Shown here one piece after another: positions 16,028 through 25,434 of a DNA stretch of 40,787 bases (the first letter of the stretch is position 1; each line of letters opens with the position of its first letter). This stretch comes from Catenibacterium mitsuoka_A (lineage in GTDB: Bacteria; Bacillota_I; Bacilli_A; Erysipelotrichales; Coprobacillaceae): assembly GCF_964259225.1 (NCBI RefSeq), contig NZ_CAXVKN010000011.1, one strand, 5' to 3'. Below the pieces are notes generated by a model. That model had not been told where the DNA came from, ran no database searches, and was given only the letters and a program-made list of their open reading frames with translations. The position numbers were made by a program, and so were the translations under genes.

Positions 16028-16456
16028 ATGGATTTAGTCAGAGAGTTGATGGAAGCTTTTGAAAAAGCTGATATCGATAAGATGAAAATTGAAATGGAAG
16101 GCGTGAAACTTGAACTTGAAAAGAGTCAACAGGTGCAGGTAACTGCACCTGTCACTGTATCTAGTGAAAGTGCGCCAGTTGTTGTACAAGAAGTAAAGGA
16201 AGAAAAACCAGTTATTAGTGGTACAGAAGTAAAGGCCCCTCTAGTAGGAGTTTATTATTCTTCTCCTTCCCCAGATGATCAGCCTTTTGTCAAGGAAGGG
16301 TCAAAAGTCACTAAGGGACAGACATTATGTATTATTGAAGCCATGAAGGTCATGAATGAAATCAAAGCACCTGTAGATGGTACTGTCCGTTCTCTATTAG
16401 TGAAGGATGAAGATTTAGTCAGCTTTGATCAGACTTTAATGATCATCGAGGAATAG
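16028..16456 (+). CDS. accB: Biotin carboxyl carrier protein of acetyl-CoA carboxylase
   Basis: A 142-aa BCCP with an N-terminal helical region, a short linker and a C-terminal biotinyl domain. EAMKVMNE holds the biotinylated Lys107. SSPSPDDQPFVKEG is the family 'thumb'. I chose the ATG at 16028; a TTG at 16001 lies inside the FabT-type palindrome and lacks a ribosome site. The protein carries CO2 from AccC to AccAD. BirA at the operon's end would attach its biotin. Confidence 0.96.
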   Translation: MDLVRELMEAFEKADIDKMKIEMEGVKLELEKSQQVQVTAPVTVSSESAPVVVQEVKEEKPVISGTEVKAPLVGVYYSSPSPDDQPFVKEGSKVTKGQTLCIIEAMKVMNEIKAPVDGTVRSLLVKDEDLVSFDQTLMIIEE

Positions 16457-16457
16457 T

Positions 16458-17819
16458 ATGTTTAAGAAGATTTTAATTGCGAATCGTGGAGAAATCGCTG
16501 TTCGTATTATTCGTGCATGTAAAGAGATGGATATTTTAACGGTAGCCATTTATTCTACGGCTGATCAGAATGCATTACATGTACAGTTAGCGGATGAAGC
16601 AGTATGTGTGGGTGGTCCCAAGAGTGCTGATAGTTATTTAAATAAGGAAGCGATTATTACTGCAGCTGTTGAGACAGGATGTCAGGCGATTCATCCAGGT
16701 TTTGGTTTTTTATCTGAAAATAGTGATTTTGCAAGACTTGTGGAAACATGTGGACTGAAGTTTATTGGTCCTAAGGGTGATGTTATTGATGCATTAGGTA
16801 ATAAATCTAAGGCAAGAGAAATGATGATTGAAGCAGATGTGCCTGTTGTACCTGGATCTAATGGTTCAGTCAATACATATGAAGAATTAAAAGAAGTTGT
16901 GAATGAGATTGGTTATCCTGTGCTTATTAAAGCGAGTGCTGGCGGCGGAGGACGTGGTATGCGTAAGGCCTTTAGTGAAGATGAACTAGAGAATGCCTTT
17001 ATGACTGCCAAGGCAGAAGCCAAAGCATGCTTTGGGGATGATGATATGTATGTAGAGAAACTTGTATTGAATCCTAAGCATATTGAGTTCCAAATTTTAG
17101 CGGATGAACATGGCAATGTAATTCATTTAGGTGAGAGAGACTGTTCTATTCAAAGACGTAATCAGAAAATGATAGAAGAAGCACCATGCAAGGTGCTTGA
17201 TGCATCTCTACGTTTGAAAATGGGTGAATCTGCAGTCAAAGCTGCACAGGGTGCTGGTTATACCAATGCTGGAACTGTTGAGTTTGTTTTAGATGAACAC
17301 AACAACTATTACTTTATTGAGATGAATACGCGTATTCAGGTAGAACATCCTATTACTGAAATGGTCACTGGTATTGATCTCATTAAGCAGCAGATCCGTA
17401 TTGCATCAGGTTTACCTTTAAGCTTTAAACAGGAAGATATTACTTTACAGGGTCATTCTATTGAATGTCGTATTAATGCGGAAGATCCCTTCCATAACTT
17501 TAGACCATGTCCTGGTCAGGTGAACTTCATGCATTTACCTGGTGGACCAGGTGTTAGAGTGGATACGATGTTATATACAGGTTATACACTCCCTACTCAA
17601 TATGATTCAATGGTCGCAAAAGTGATTGTCCATGCCCCTACTCGACTAGAAGCAATTAAGCGTATGAGACGCGCTTTAAGTGAACTTGTGATTGAAGGTA
17701 TTACAACTAACCAGACATTGCAGTTCTATATCCTACATCAGCCTGATTATATTAAAGGACATTTTAATACAAGCTTTATTGAAACACATTTAGATGAGAT
17801 GGTGAGTGAAAATGGATAG
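16458..17819 (+). CDS. accC: Biotin carboxylase subunit of acetyl-CoA carboxylase
   Basis: A 453-aa ATP-grasp enzyme of standard length. It starts FKKILIANRGEIAVRIIRAC and shows the glycine-rich loop KASAGGGGRGM, HLGERDCSIQRRNQK, and EMNTRIQVEHPITE with the catalytic Arg and Glu. It carboxylates biotin on AccB using bicarbonate and ATP. It begins one base after the accB stop region and overlaps accD at its end. Confidence 0.97.
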   Translation: MFKKILIANRGEIAVRIIRACKEMDILTVAIYSTADQNALHVQLADEAVCVGGPKSADSYLNKEAIITAAVETGCQAIHPGFGFLSENSDFARLVETCGLKFIGPKGDVIDALGNKSKAREMMIEADVPVVPGSNGSVNTYEELKEVVNEIGYPVLIKASAGGGGRGMRKAFSEDELENAFMTAKAEAKACFGDDDMYVEKLVLNPKHIEFQILADEHGNVIHLGERDCSIQRRNQKMIEEAPCKVLDASLRLKMGESAVKAAQGAGYTNAGTVEFVLDEHNNYYFIEMNTRIQVEHPITEMVTGIDLIKQQIRIASGLPLSFKQEDITLQGHSIECRINAEDPFHNFRPCPGQVNFMHLPGGPGVRVDTMLYTGYTLPTQYDSMVAKVIVHAPTRLEAIKRMRRALSELVIEGITTNQTLQFYILHQPDYIKGHFNTSFIETHLDEMVSENG

Positions 17820-18672
17820 TATCTGGAAGAAAAGAAAACAACAATTACAGGACTTTCGTCGTTATTTAAATAAAGACAACAAAGTCAAGAAACAGGAAGT
17901 GCCTGATGGGTTATATCAGGCATGTCCTAATTGTAATAATACAATTCGTACACTTGATTTAAAGAATCATTTGCAGGTATGTCCACAATGTGGTCATCAC
18001 CTCTTTATTAATGCTTATGCACGTTTAGATGCGTTATTTGATCATGGCAAGTATAAGGAATACTACACTTCTATGAAATCAGGAAATCCTTTAGGATTCC
18101 CTGGTTATGAAGAAAAACTTGAGAAGTATGAATATAAGACAGGATTACATGATGGGGTTGTAGTGGCAGGTGGTCGTATTGATCATATGCGTACAATTGT
18201 CGTTGTGATGGATCATCGTTTTATGATGGCTTCTATGGGTAGTGTGGCTGGTGAAAAGATTACACGTGCAATTGAAATGGCAACAAGAAAGAAATTACCT
18301 TTGATTATTTTCACATCAAGTGGTGGTGCAAGAATGCAGGAAGGCATCTTCTCTTTAATGCAGATGGGTAAAACATGTGCTGCATTAAAACGTCATTTAG
18401 ATGCTGGACTTCTTTATATTTCTTATTTAACACACCCTACAACAGGTGGTGTCACTGCATCATTCGCAATGCTTGGTGACATTAATATTGCAGAACCAGA
18501 AGCTTTAGTCGGTTTTGCAGGACCTAGAGTTATTGAAAGTACTATGAAGACAAAGCTACCTGCTGGATTCCAGCGTGCTGAATTCTTAGAGGATCATGGC
18601 TTTGTAGATATGATTGTGGAACGTGAGAAGATGCGTGACACATTGGCTTTATTATTACGTATGCATGCATAA
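17812..18672 (+). CDS. accD: Acetyl-CoA carboxyltransferase beta subunit
   Basis: A 286-aa AccD with the N-terminal four-cysteine zinc finger (CPNC about residues 40-43, CPQCGHH about 59-65) and a crotonase-like carboxyltransferase domain (FTSSGGARMQEG, LSYLTHPTTGGVTASFAMLGD-type block). It works with AccA to make malonyl-CoA. I prefer the ATG at 17812; the GTG at 17806 overlaps the ribosome site. It overlaps the accC stop by 8 bp. The downstream gap to accA is 10 bp. Confidence 0.96.
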   Translation: MDSIWKKRKQQLQDFRRYLNKDNKVKKQEVPDGLYQACPNCNNTIRTLDLKNHLQVCPQCGHHLFINAYARLDALFDHGKYKEYYTSMKSGNPLGFPGYEEKLEKYEYKTGLHDGVVVAGGRIDHMRTIVVVMDHRFMMASMGSVAGEKITRAIEMATRKKLPLIIFTSSGGARMQEGIFSLMQMGKTCAALKRHLDAGLLYISYLTHPTTGGVTASFAMLGDINIAEPEALVGFAGPRVIESTMKTKLPAGFQRAEFLEDHGFVDMIVEREKMRDTLALLLRMHA

Positions 18673-18682
18673 GGAGAGTTAT

Positions 18683-19621
18683 ATGTCTTTAAAGGAAAAG
18701 GAAGAAAAGATTGCGGAGCTAGAAAAGAAGCTTGCAGTCATTAAGAATGATAGAGAAATAGATTCCAGTAAGATTGAAGAAACAATCAACGATTATAAGA
18801 AAGAGACATATTCACATCTTTGTGCATATGATCGTGTTTATCTTGCAAGAAAGCCTGAACGTTCTCATATACATGAGTTTATTGATCATGTGTTTGATGA
18901 GTTTGTAGAAATGCGTGGTGATCGTTATTTCAAGGATGATCAGGCAATTGTCGGTGGTATTGGAATGTTTAATAACATGCCAGTCACAATTATTGGACAT
19001 CAAAAAGGAAGAAGTATTGATGAAAATTTAAAGTGTCAGTTTGGTATGGCAAGTCCTGAAGGATATCGTAAAGGGATGCGTTTAATGAAACAGGCAGAGA
19101 AGTTCCATCGTCCTATTATTACTTTTATTGATACACCAGGTGCTTATCCTGGTATTAGTTCCGAAGAGAATGGTATCGGTGAAGCGATTGGTCAGAGTCT
19201 CATGATGATGAGTGATTTAAAGGTTCCTATTATTGTGATTATTACTGGTGAAGGGGGAAGCGGTGGTGCTTTAGCCCTAAGTATCGGTGATCACTTAGCC
19301 ATGTTAGAAAATGCGGTTTATTCTGTTTTATCTCCTGAAGGTTTTGCATCTATTCTTTGGAAAGATGTGAAGGGAGAACGTATTGAAGAAGCATGTGAAG
19401 TGATGAAGATGACAGCAGAAGATTTATATCATTATGGGATTATTGATGAAATCATTAAGGAACCTCTAGGTGGTATGACTACAAATCCTGTAGCTGTCTA
19501 TAGAAATATACGTAAGGTGATTAGAGAACAGTTAGATATTCTAGCCCCAATGGATGTAAATACTTTAATACGTAAGAGATATAACAGATATCGTAAGATT
19601 GGAGAATGGAAGAATGGATAA
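18683..19621 (+). CDS. accA: Acetyl-CoA carboxyltransferase alpha subunit
   Basis: A 312-aa AccA. The N-terminal coiled helix (KEKEEKIAELEKKLAVI) precedes a carboxyltransferase domain with HQKGRSIDEN, FGMASPEGYRKGMRLM, TFIDTPGAYPG and GEGGSGGALAL. AAGGAGAG lies ahead of the ATG at 18683; the open frame extending to 18614 overlaps accD and has no site. Normal family length. It is translationally coupled to fabH by overlap. Confidence 0.96.
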   Translation: MSLKEKEEKIAELEKKLAVIKNDREIDSSKIEETINDYKKETYSHLCAYDRVYLARKPERSHIHEFIDHVFDEFVEMRGDRYFKDDQAIVGGIGMFNNMPVTIIGHQKGRSIDENLKCQFGMASPEGYRKGMRLMKQAEKFHRPIITFIDTPGAYPGISSEENGIGEAIGQSLMMMSDLKVPIIVIITGEGGSGGALALSIGDHLAMLENAVYSVLSPEGFASILWKDVKGERIEEACEVMKMTAEDLYHYGIIDEIIKEPLGGMTTNPVAVYRNIRKVIREQLDILAPMDVNTLIRKRYNRYRKIGEWKNG

Positions 19622-20534
19622 AGGTATTTCTGTCATCAATACAGGATATTATGTACCTGAGAATGTACTGACTAATGATGATCTATCAAAGATAGTTGAT
19701 ACGAGTGATGAATGGATTTATCCCCGCACTGGTATCAAGAAACGTCATATATGTAAAGATGAAACACTTATAGATATGGCTTATAAGGCATCTCTAAAGG
19801 CATTAAACAACATCAACAAAGAAGATATTGGAATCATTATTGTGGCAACAATGTCTTCTCCCTATAATACCCCTTCTATTGCCTGTCTCTTACAGGAACG
19901 TTTAGGTTTAAATAATAATGTATTTGCGTTTGATTTAAACGGGGCATGTAGTGGGTTTGTCTATGCATTATCAGTGGCACGTTCATTACTTTATACAAGT
20001 GATAAGCGTTATGCCTTAATTATTGGTGCTGAACAGCTTTCAAATCTCATTGACTGGAAAGATCGTACAACATGCATCTTGTTTGGTGATGGGGCTGGTG
20101 CTGTTGTAGTAGAGAAAGAAAAGAAATTATTTTGTGATTATCAAGGATCAGAAGGCAATGAAGAAGTGCTTTATGGTTTAAAGAATGATTATTTACATAT
20201 GGAAGGTAAAGAAGTATTTAAGTTTGCGACAAGAGTTCTTCCTATGTGTATAGAGAAAGTATTAGAAAAGGCATCACTTACTAAAGATGATATTGATTAC
20301 TTTGTGGTGCATCAGGCGAATGAAAGAATTATTCGTCATGTCTATAAGAAAATGAAAATAACATCGGATAAGTTTTATCTGAATGTCGATGAATATGGTA
20401 ATACATCTGCTGCAAGTATTCCTCTTGTACTTGGAGAGATGAATGAAAAGAAGTTATTAAAAAGAGGTATGAAGATACTCTGTGTTGGTTTTGGTGCAGG
20501 ACTGACTTATGGTGCCAATCTGATAGAGTGGTAA
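19614..20534 (+). CDS. fabH: 3-oxoacyl-ACP synthase III
   Basis: A 306-aa KASIII that condenses an acyl-CoA primer with malonyl-ACP. The catalytic triad is complete: Cys112 in DLNGACSGF, His233 in VVHQANERI and Asn263 in YGNTSAAS. The ATG at 19614 overlaps the accA stop by 8 bp; a TTG at 19599 is less likely. There is no other starter synthase in the operon. Confidence 0.96.
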   Translation: MDKGISVINTGYYVPENVLTNDDLSKIVDTSDEWIYPRTGIKKRHICKDETLIDMAYKASLKALNNINKEDIGIIIVATMSSPYNTPSIACLLQERLGLNNNVFAFDLNGACSGFVYALSVARSLLYTSDKRYALIIGAEQLSNLIDWKDRTTCILFGDGAGAVVVEKEKKLFCDYQGSEGNEEVLYGLKNDYLHMEGKEVFKFATRVLPMCIEKVLEKASLTKDDIDYFVVHQANERIIRHVYKKMKITSDKFYLNVDEYGNTSAASIPLVLGEMNEKKLLKRGMKILCVGFGAGLTYGANLIEW

Positions 20535-20544
20535 GGAGAAGACT

Positions 20545-21480
20545 ATGTGGTTAAATGAAACATTAAAGATTAAATACCCTCTTATTCAGGGTGGTATGGC
20601 TAATATTGCGACAGGCGCTTTTGCGGCAGCTGTGTCTAATGCAGGTGGTTTAGGACTTATTGCAGGAGGTGGTATGTCTCCTGAGATGTTAAGAGAAAAT
20701 ATCCATGAGGCAAAGAAACTTACTGATAAACCTTTTGGTGTTAATTTGATGTTATTACATCCTCAAGCAGGAGAAATGGCTGATATTGTGGTGGAAGAAA
20801 AGGTTCCTGTTGTCACAACAGGTGCTGGTAATCCAGGTATTTATATTAAGAAATGGAAGGAAGCAGGTATTATTGTGATGCCTGTAGTCCCTAGTGTTGC
20901 CCTTGCAAAACGTATGGAAAAAGCAGGTGTGGATGCCGTTATTGCAGAAGGAACTGAATCTGGTGGTCATGTGGGAGAATTGACTACTATGGCTTTAGCA
21001 CCACAGGTCAAGGCTGCAGTGAATATTCCTGTGATTGTTGCAGGCGGGGTTGCGAGTGGTAAACAGCTTCTTGCAGCAGTTGCACTTGGTGCTGATGGTG
21101 TACAGGTTGGTACTATTCTTCTTGCAAGCACAGAATGTCCTATTCACCAAAACTATAAGAATGCGATTATTAAGGCAAAAGATACCGATACAACAGTAAC
21201 TGGACGTATTGCTGGAACTCCTGTACGTATCTTAAAGAATAAGATGGCACGTACTTATATTAAGAAGGAAAAAGAAGGAGCCGAAATGATGGAACTAGAA
21301 AAGTATACATTAGGTTCTTTAAAACGTGCTGTATTTGAAGGTGATGTAGAAACCGGTTCTTTAATGAGTGGTCAGGTAGCTGGCATGGTGCATGAAGAAA
21401 GAAGTCTTAAAGACATCATTGAAGGTTTATTTAAAGAATATGAAGAAGAAAAGAAGCGTGTGATGGAGGTTCATCTATGA
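20545..21480 (+). CDS. fabK: Enoyl-ACP reductase II (FMN/NADH)
   Basis: A 311-aa TIM-barrel flavoenzyme of the FabK family. It shows YPLIQGGMANIAT, AGGLGLIAGG, GVNLMLLHP and EGTESGGHVGEL with the conserved His142. The C-terminus is FabK-like (ERSLKDIIEGLF) and has no cysteine cluster. It reduces the trans-2-enoyl-ACP double bond in each elongation cycle and stands in for FabI, which is absent here. Its stop overlaps the start of the next FMN enzyme (ATGA). Confidence 0.95.
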   Translation: MWLNETLKIKYPLIQGGMANIATGAFAAAVSNAGGLGLIAGGGMSPEMLRENIHEAKKLTDKPFGVNLMLLHPQAGEMADIVVEEKVPVVTTGAGNPGIYIKKWKEAGIIVMPVVPSVALAKRMEKAGVDAVIAEGTESGGHVGELTTMALAPQVKAAVNIPVIVAGGVASGKQLLAAVALGADGVQVGTILLASTECPIHQNYKNAIIKAKDTDTTVTGRIAGTPVRILKNKMARTYIKKEKEGAEMMELEKYTLGSLKRAVFEGDVETGSLMSGQVAGMVHEERSLKDIIEGLFKEYEEEKKRVMEVHL

Positions 21481-22514
21481 AAATAGGATCACATACTTTA
21501 TCCCTCCCTTTAATTCAGGGAGGAATGGGTGTTGGTGTTTCTCTAAGTTCTTTAGCTGGAAATGTAGCTAAAAAAGGAGCTATGGGTGTTATTTCTACAG
21601 CCCAGATTGGTTTTAAAAAGCCTACTTTTCTTAAAGATACAAAAAAAGCGAATCTAGAAGCGATTGATGAAGAAATCAAACGTGCTAAAGAAATCTCAAA
21701 TAATAAAGGTATGGTGGCAGTCAATGTCATGGTTGCCTTAAGTGATTATGAACAGCATGTCAAACAAGCTGTTAAGAGTGGTGTAGATGCGATTATTTCT
21801 GGAGCTGGTTTACCATTAAAGCTTCCTGAATACGTGGATGAAAAGACAGCGATTGCGCCTATTGTATCTTCTGGTAAGGCAGCACGTTTGATATTAAACA
21901 AGTGGAAACGTCAGTATAATCGTACAGCTGACTTTATTGTGATTGAAGGATATAAAGCAGGTGGACATCTTGGATTTAAGAAGGAAGAACTATTAGAGAA
22001 TACATGTGCTTCTCTAAAGGATATCTTGAAGGATGTTAAAGAAGTTGTGAAAAGCTTTGAAGAACTATTCAATCATTCTATTCCAGTCTTTGTAGCTGGA
22101 GGCATCTATACTAATGAAGATATTAAAGAGATGTTAGAAGCTGGTGCGGATGGTGTTCAGATGGGCACACGTTTTATTGGTACTTATGAATGTGATGCTT
22201 CAATGGAGTATAAGAATTATTTTATTAATGGTAAGAAGGAAGATATCAAGATTGTACAGTCTCCTGTTGGTATGCCAGGACGTGCTTTTATGACACCTTT
22301 TATGGAAAAGACACATCCTATTAAGAGATGTTTTAGATGTATTGCGAGCTGTGATATGAAGTCTATTCCTTATTGTATTACTCAAGCTTTAATTAATGCG
22401 GTGAATGGTGATTGTGAGAATGGTCTTGTATTTACTGGCACAAACGGATATCGCATTGACAAGCTTGTACATGTAAGTGATCTGATTGATGAATTAATGG
22501 AGGGTATTGTATGA
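21477..22514 (+). CDS. FabX-like / nitronate monooxygenase-family flavoenzyme with four-cysteine motif
   Basis: A 345-aa paralogue of FabK: LPLIQGGMGVGVSLSSLAG at the N-terminus, IEGYKAGGHLGF with conserved His164, and VFVAGGIYTNED and ADGVQMGTRF phosphate-binding loops. Unlike FabK it has a C-terminal cluster Cys285-x2-Cys288-x3-Cys292-x7-Cys300, then GLVFTGTNGYRIDKL. This layout recalls Helicobacter FabX, an FMN and 4Fe-4S dehydrogenase/isomerase that makes the cis double bond of unsaturated fatty acids. It would usually be labelled nitronate monooxygenase. Its place between fabK and fabD, overlapping both, argues for a fatty acid role. Family membership is firm; the FabX function is inferred. 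Confidence 0.8.
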   Translation: MKIGSHTLSLPLIQGGMGVGVSLSSLAGNVAKKGAMGVISTAQIGFKKPTFLKDTKKANLEAIDEEIKRAKEISNNKGMVAVNVMVALSDYEQHVKQAVKSGVDAIISGAGLPLKLPEYVDEKTAIAPIVSSGKAARLILNKWKRQYNRTADFIVIEGYKAGGHLGFKKEELLENTCASLKDILKDVKEVVKSFEELFNHSIPVFVAGGIYTNEDIKEMLEAGADGVQMGTRFIGTYECDASMEYKNYFINGKKEDIKIVQSPVGMPGRAFMTPFMEKTHPIKRCFRCIASCDMKSIPYCITQALINAVNGDCENGLVFTGTNGYRIDKLVHVSDLIDELMEGIV

Positions 22515-23434
22515 AACTCGGTTTTATCTATGCAGGACAAGGAACACAATATGTAGGTATGGGACAGTCTTTTTATGAAAATGATGAAGACTGTAAGAAC
22601 CTATTAGATAATGTAAAGTTAGATTTTGATTTAAAGGATATCATGTTTAATAGTGATGAAAAGACTATTAGTACTACACGTTTTACTCAGCCTGCAATGG
22701 TAGCAGTTGCGAATATGGCGACTCTTCTTTTAAAGAAGAATGGTATTACACCAGATTATGTATGTGGTTTATCTTTAGGTGAATACAGTGCTTTAAGTGC
22801 AGCAGGTGTATTTGATCCTGAAACAGCAATCCAGGTTGTAAGAGAAAGAGGTCTCGCAATGGAAAAAGCAGCTGAAGGTGTTGAAAGTGCCATGATGGCT
22901 ATTCTTGGACTTGAACGTGAACCATTACTTGATATATGTGTTGGCTGTGATGGGTATGTTTCTATTGCGAACTATAACTGTCCTGGACAGTTAGTTATTG
23001 CAGGAGAAAAGAAAGCAGTAGAAGAAGCAGGTCAGAAGGCATTGGATCATGGTGCAAGAAGAGCTGTACCTTTAAATACAAGTGGTCCTTTCCATACATT
23101 GTTATTAAAGGATGCAAGTGCAAGACTTCATGAAGTATTTAAAGATGTTACATTCCATGAAATGAATGTACCAGTAATCTTCAATTGTACTGGTAAGGTA
23201 TTAGAAGATTGCAGTGTTCAGGAGATGTTAGAGAAACAGGTCATGAGTCCTGTATATTTTGAAGATAGTATTCGTACTATGCTTAATAATGGTGTGGATA
23301 CAATTATAGAGATTGGACCTGGTAAGGTATTAAGTGGTTTTGTCCGTAAGATTGATAGAAAAATCAAGACATATCAGGTAGAAGATATGGCTTCTTTACA
23401 GAAGTGTGTGGAGGCATTAAATGAAACTAAGTAA
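22511..23434 (+). CDS. fabD: Malonyl-CoA:ACP transacylase
   Basis: A 307-aa acyltransferase with FIYAGQGTQYVGMG, the nucleophile Ser88 in GLSLGEYSAL, and His195 in TSGPFHTLLL. It moves malonate from CoA to AcpP. The usual GHSLGE histidine is leucine here, as in many Firmicutes. It overlaps its neighbours on both sides (4 bp with the FabX-like gene, 14 bp with fabG). Confidence 0.96.
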   Translation: MKLGFIYAGQGTQYVGMGQSFYENDEDCKNLLDNVKLDFDLKDIMFNSDEKTISTTRFTQPAMVAVANMATLLLKKNGITPDYVCGLSLGEYSALSAAGVFDPETAIQVVRERGLAMEKAAEGVESAMMAILGLEREPLLDICVGCDGYVSIANYNCPGQLVIAGEKKAVEEAGQKALDHGARRAVPLNTSGPFHTLLLKDASARLHEVFKDVTFHEMNVPVIFNCTGKVLEDCSVQEMLEKQVMSPVYFEDSIRTMLNNGVDTIIEIGPGKVLSGFVRKIDRKIKTYQVEDMASLQKCVEALNETK

Positions 23435-24173
23435 TAAGGTTGCCCTTGTCACTGGGGGGTTAAAAGGTATTGGACGTGCGACAGTGATGGAACTTGCCAT
23501 GCAGGGTGCAGATATTGCATTAAATTATCGTGCAAGTGAAAAGAATAAAGTATTAGCTGAAGAATTAGTAAAAAAACTTAAAGATCTTGGTAGAGATGTA
23601 TTATGTGTTGAAGGTGATATTTCTCATGAAGAGGATGTAGAAAACATCTTCAAGAGTATCAAGAAGTACTTTGGACATCTTGATATTCTTGTGAATAATG
23701 CAGGTATTACAAGAGATCAGTTAATTTTAAGAATGAAAACTGAAGACTTTGATGCAGTGATTAATACAAATCTTAAGGGAACTTATTTATGTATGAAGCA
23801 GGCAAGTCGTTTAATGATGAAACAGAAGTCTGGTCATATTATTTCTTTATCTTCTGTCGTAGGTGTGATTGGTAATGCCGGACAGGTCAACTATGCAGCA
23901 AGTAAAGCAGGTGTTATTGGTATGACAATGTCTCTTGCGAGAGAATTAGGTCCTAGAGGTGTGACTGTGAATGCAGTAGCTCCTGGATTTATTGAAACTG
24001 ATATGACAGAAGTATTAAGTGATGAAATTAAAGTTGGTTTAAAGGCATCTATTCCTTTAGGAACACTTGGACATGTAGAGGATGTTGCAAAGACAATCGC
24101 ATTCCTAGCAAGTGATGATGCAAAGTATATTACAGGACAGACCATTCATGTAGATGGTGGAATGGCTATGTAA
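23421..24173 (+). CDS. fabG: 3-oxoacyl-ACP reductase
   Basis: A 250-aa short-chain dehydrogenase. The NADPH loop TGGLKGIGRA and NNAG are present, and the catalytic residues are Ser145, Tyr158 and Lys162 (YAASKAG). The C-terminus reads GQTIHVDGGMAM. It reduces beta-ketoacyl-ACP. Length and motifs are standard. Confidence 0.96.
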   Translation: MKLSNKVALVTGGLKGIGRATVMELAMQGADIALNYRASEKNKVLAEELVKKLKDLGRDVLCVEGDISHEEDVENIFKSIKKYFGHLDILVNNAGITRDQLILRMKTEDFDAVINTNLKGTYLCMKQASRLMMKQKSGHIISLSSVVGVIGNAGQVNYAASKAGVIGMTMSLARELGPRGVTVNAVAPGFIETDMTEVLSDEIKVGLKASIPLGTLGHVEDVAKTIAFLASDDAKYITGQTIHVDGGMAM

Positions 24174-24183
24174 GGAGGAGCTT

Positions 24184-25434
24184 ATGACAAAACGTAGAGT
24201 AGTAGTTACAGGTATAGGAACAATTAATCCTATTGGACATAATGTAGAAGAAACATGGAAGTCTATTGAAGAAGGTAAGTGCGGTATTGCGCCTATTTCT
24301 TTATTTGATACAAAAGATATGAAAGTCACTCTTGCAGGTGAAGTTAAAGACTTTGATGTCACAAAGTATATTGATAAGAAAGAAGCGAAGAAGATGGACC
24401 GCTTTATTCAGATGGGTATGATTGCATCAAAAGAAGCAATGCTTGATAGTGGTCTTGATATCAACAATATTGATTCTCATCGTTTTGGAGTGATTGTATC
24501 AAGTGGTATTGGTGGTTTAGGTTCTATCGAAAAGAACTATCAGACAGGAGAAAAGAGAGGTTTTGATAGAGTATCTCCTTTCTTTATCCCTATGACTATT
24601 TCTAACTTAGCAGCGGGTCATATTGCGATTGCTTATCATGCACAGGGATTATGTACCTGCCCAGTGACTGCCTGTGCAGGTGGTACAAATGCGATTGGTG
24701 ATGCATTTAGAAATATTCGTGATGGTTATCAAGATGTCATGATTGCGGGTGGATGTGAAGCTTCAGTAACTCCTTTAGGTATTGGTGGATTTACTTCTAT
24801 GAAGGCTTTAAGTGATGCCACTGATCCTAACCGTGCTTCTATTCCTTTTGATAAAGAAAGAAATGGATTTGTCATGGGTGAAGGAGCAGGTATTCTTATT
24901 CTTGAAGAATTAGAACATGCCTTAAAAAGAGGCGCACATATTTATGGTGAAATGACTGGTTATGGTGTAAGCTGTGATGCCCATCATATTACTGCCCCAC
25001 TTCCTAATGGTGAAGGTGGTGCCTATGCAATGCAGAATGCATTGGATGATGCAGGTATCAGTTATGATGTGATCGATTATATTAATGCACATGGTACTTC
25101 TACTCATTTAAATGATTTATGTGAAACTGAAGCGATTAAATCAGTATTTAAGGAACATGCATACAAGCTTGCAGTAAGTTCTACTAAAGGCCATACAGGA
25201 CATTGTTTAGGAGCTGCAGGGGGTATTGAAGCAGTACTATCAGTATTAGCCTTAAAGCATGACTTTATTCCTCCTACTTTAAATTATCAGGTAAAGGATG
25301 AAGAATGTGATTTAAATGTAGTACCAAATATTGGTGTTAAGAAAGATCTTCATTATGTGATGAGTAATTCATTAGGTTTTGGTGGACATAATGCAAGTAT
25401 TATATTCAAGGAGTATGACAATGGAACTAAATAG
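24184..25434 (+). CDS. fabF: 3-oxoacyl-ACP synthase II
   Basis: A 416-aa elongating condensing enzyme with the Cys-His-His triad: Cys164 (VTACAGGTNA), His303 (NAHGTSTHLND) and His340 (KGHTGHCLGAAGG). AAGGAGG lies before the ATG at 24184; the frame extending back into fabG has no site. It is the only KASI/II gene in the operon, so it must also elongate any unsaturated intermediates unless a second copy lies elsewhere. Confidence 0.97.
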   Translation: MTKRRVVVTGIGTINPIGHNVEETWKSIEEGKCGIAPISLFDTKDMKVTLAGEVKDFDVTKYIDKKEAKKMDRFIQMGMIASKEAMLDSGLDINNIDSHRFGVIVSSGIGGLGSIEKNYQTGEKRGFDRVSPFFIPMTISNLAAGHIAIAYHAQGLCTCPVTACAGGTNAIGDAFRNIRDGYQDVMIAGGCEASVTPLGIGGFTSMKALSDATDPNRASIPFDKERNGFVMGEGAGILILEELEHALKRGAHIYGEMTGYGVSCDAHHITAPLPNGEGGAYAMQNALDDAGISYDVIDYINAHGTSTHLNDLCETEAIKSVFKEHAYKLAVSSTKGHTGHCLGAAGGIEAVLSVLALKHDFIPPTLNYQVKDEECDLNVVPNIGVKKDLHYVMSNSLGFGGHNASIIFKEYDNGTK

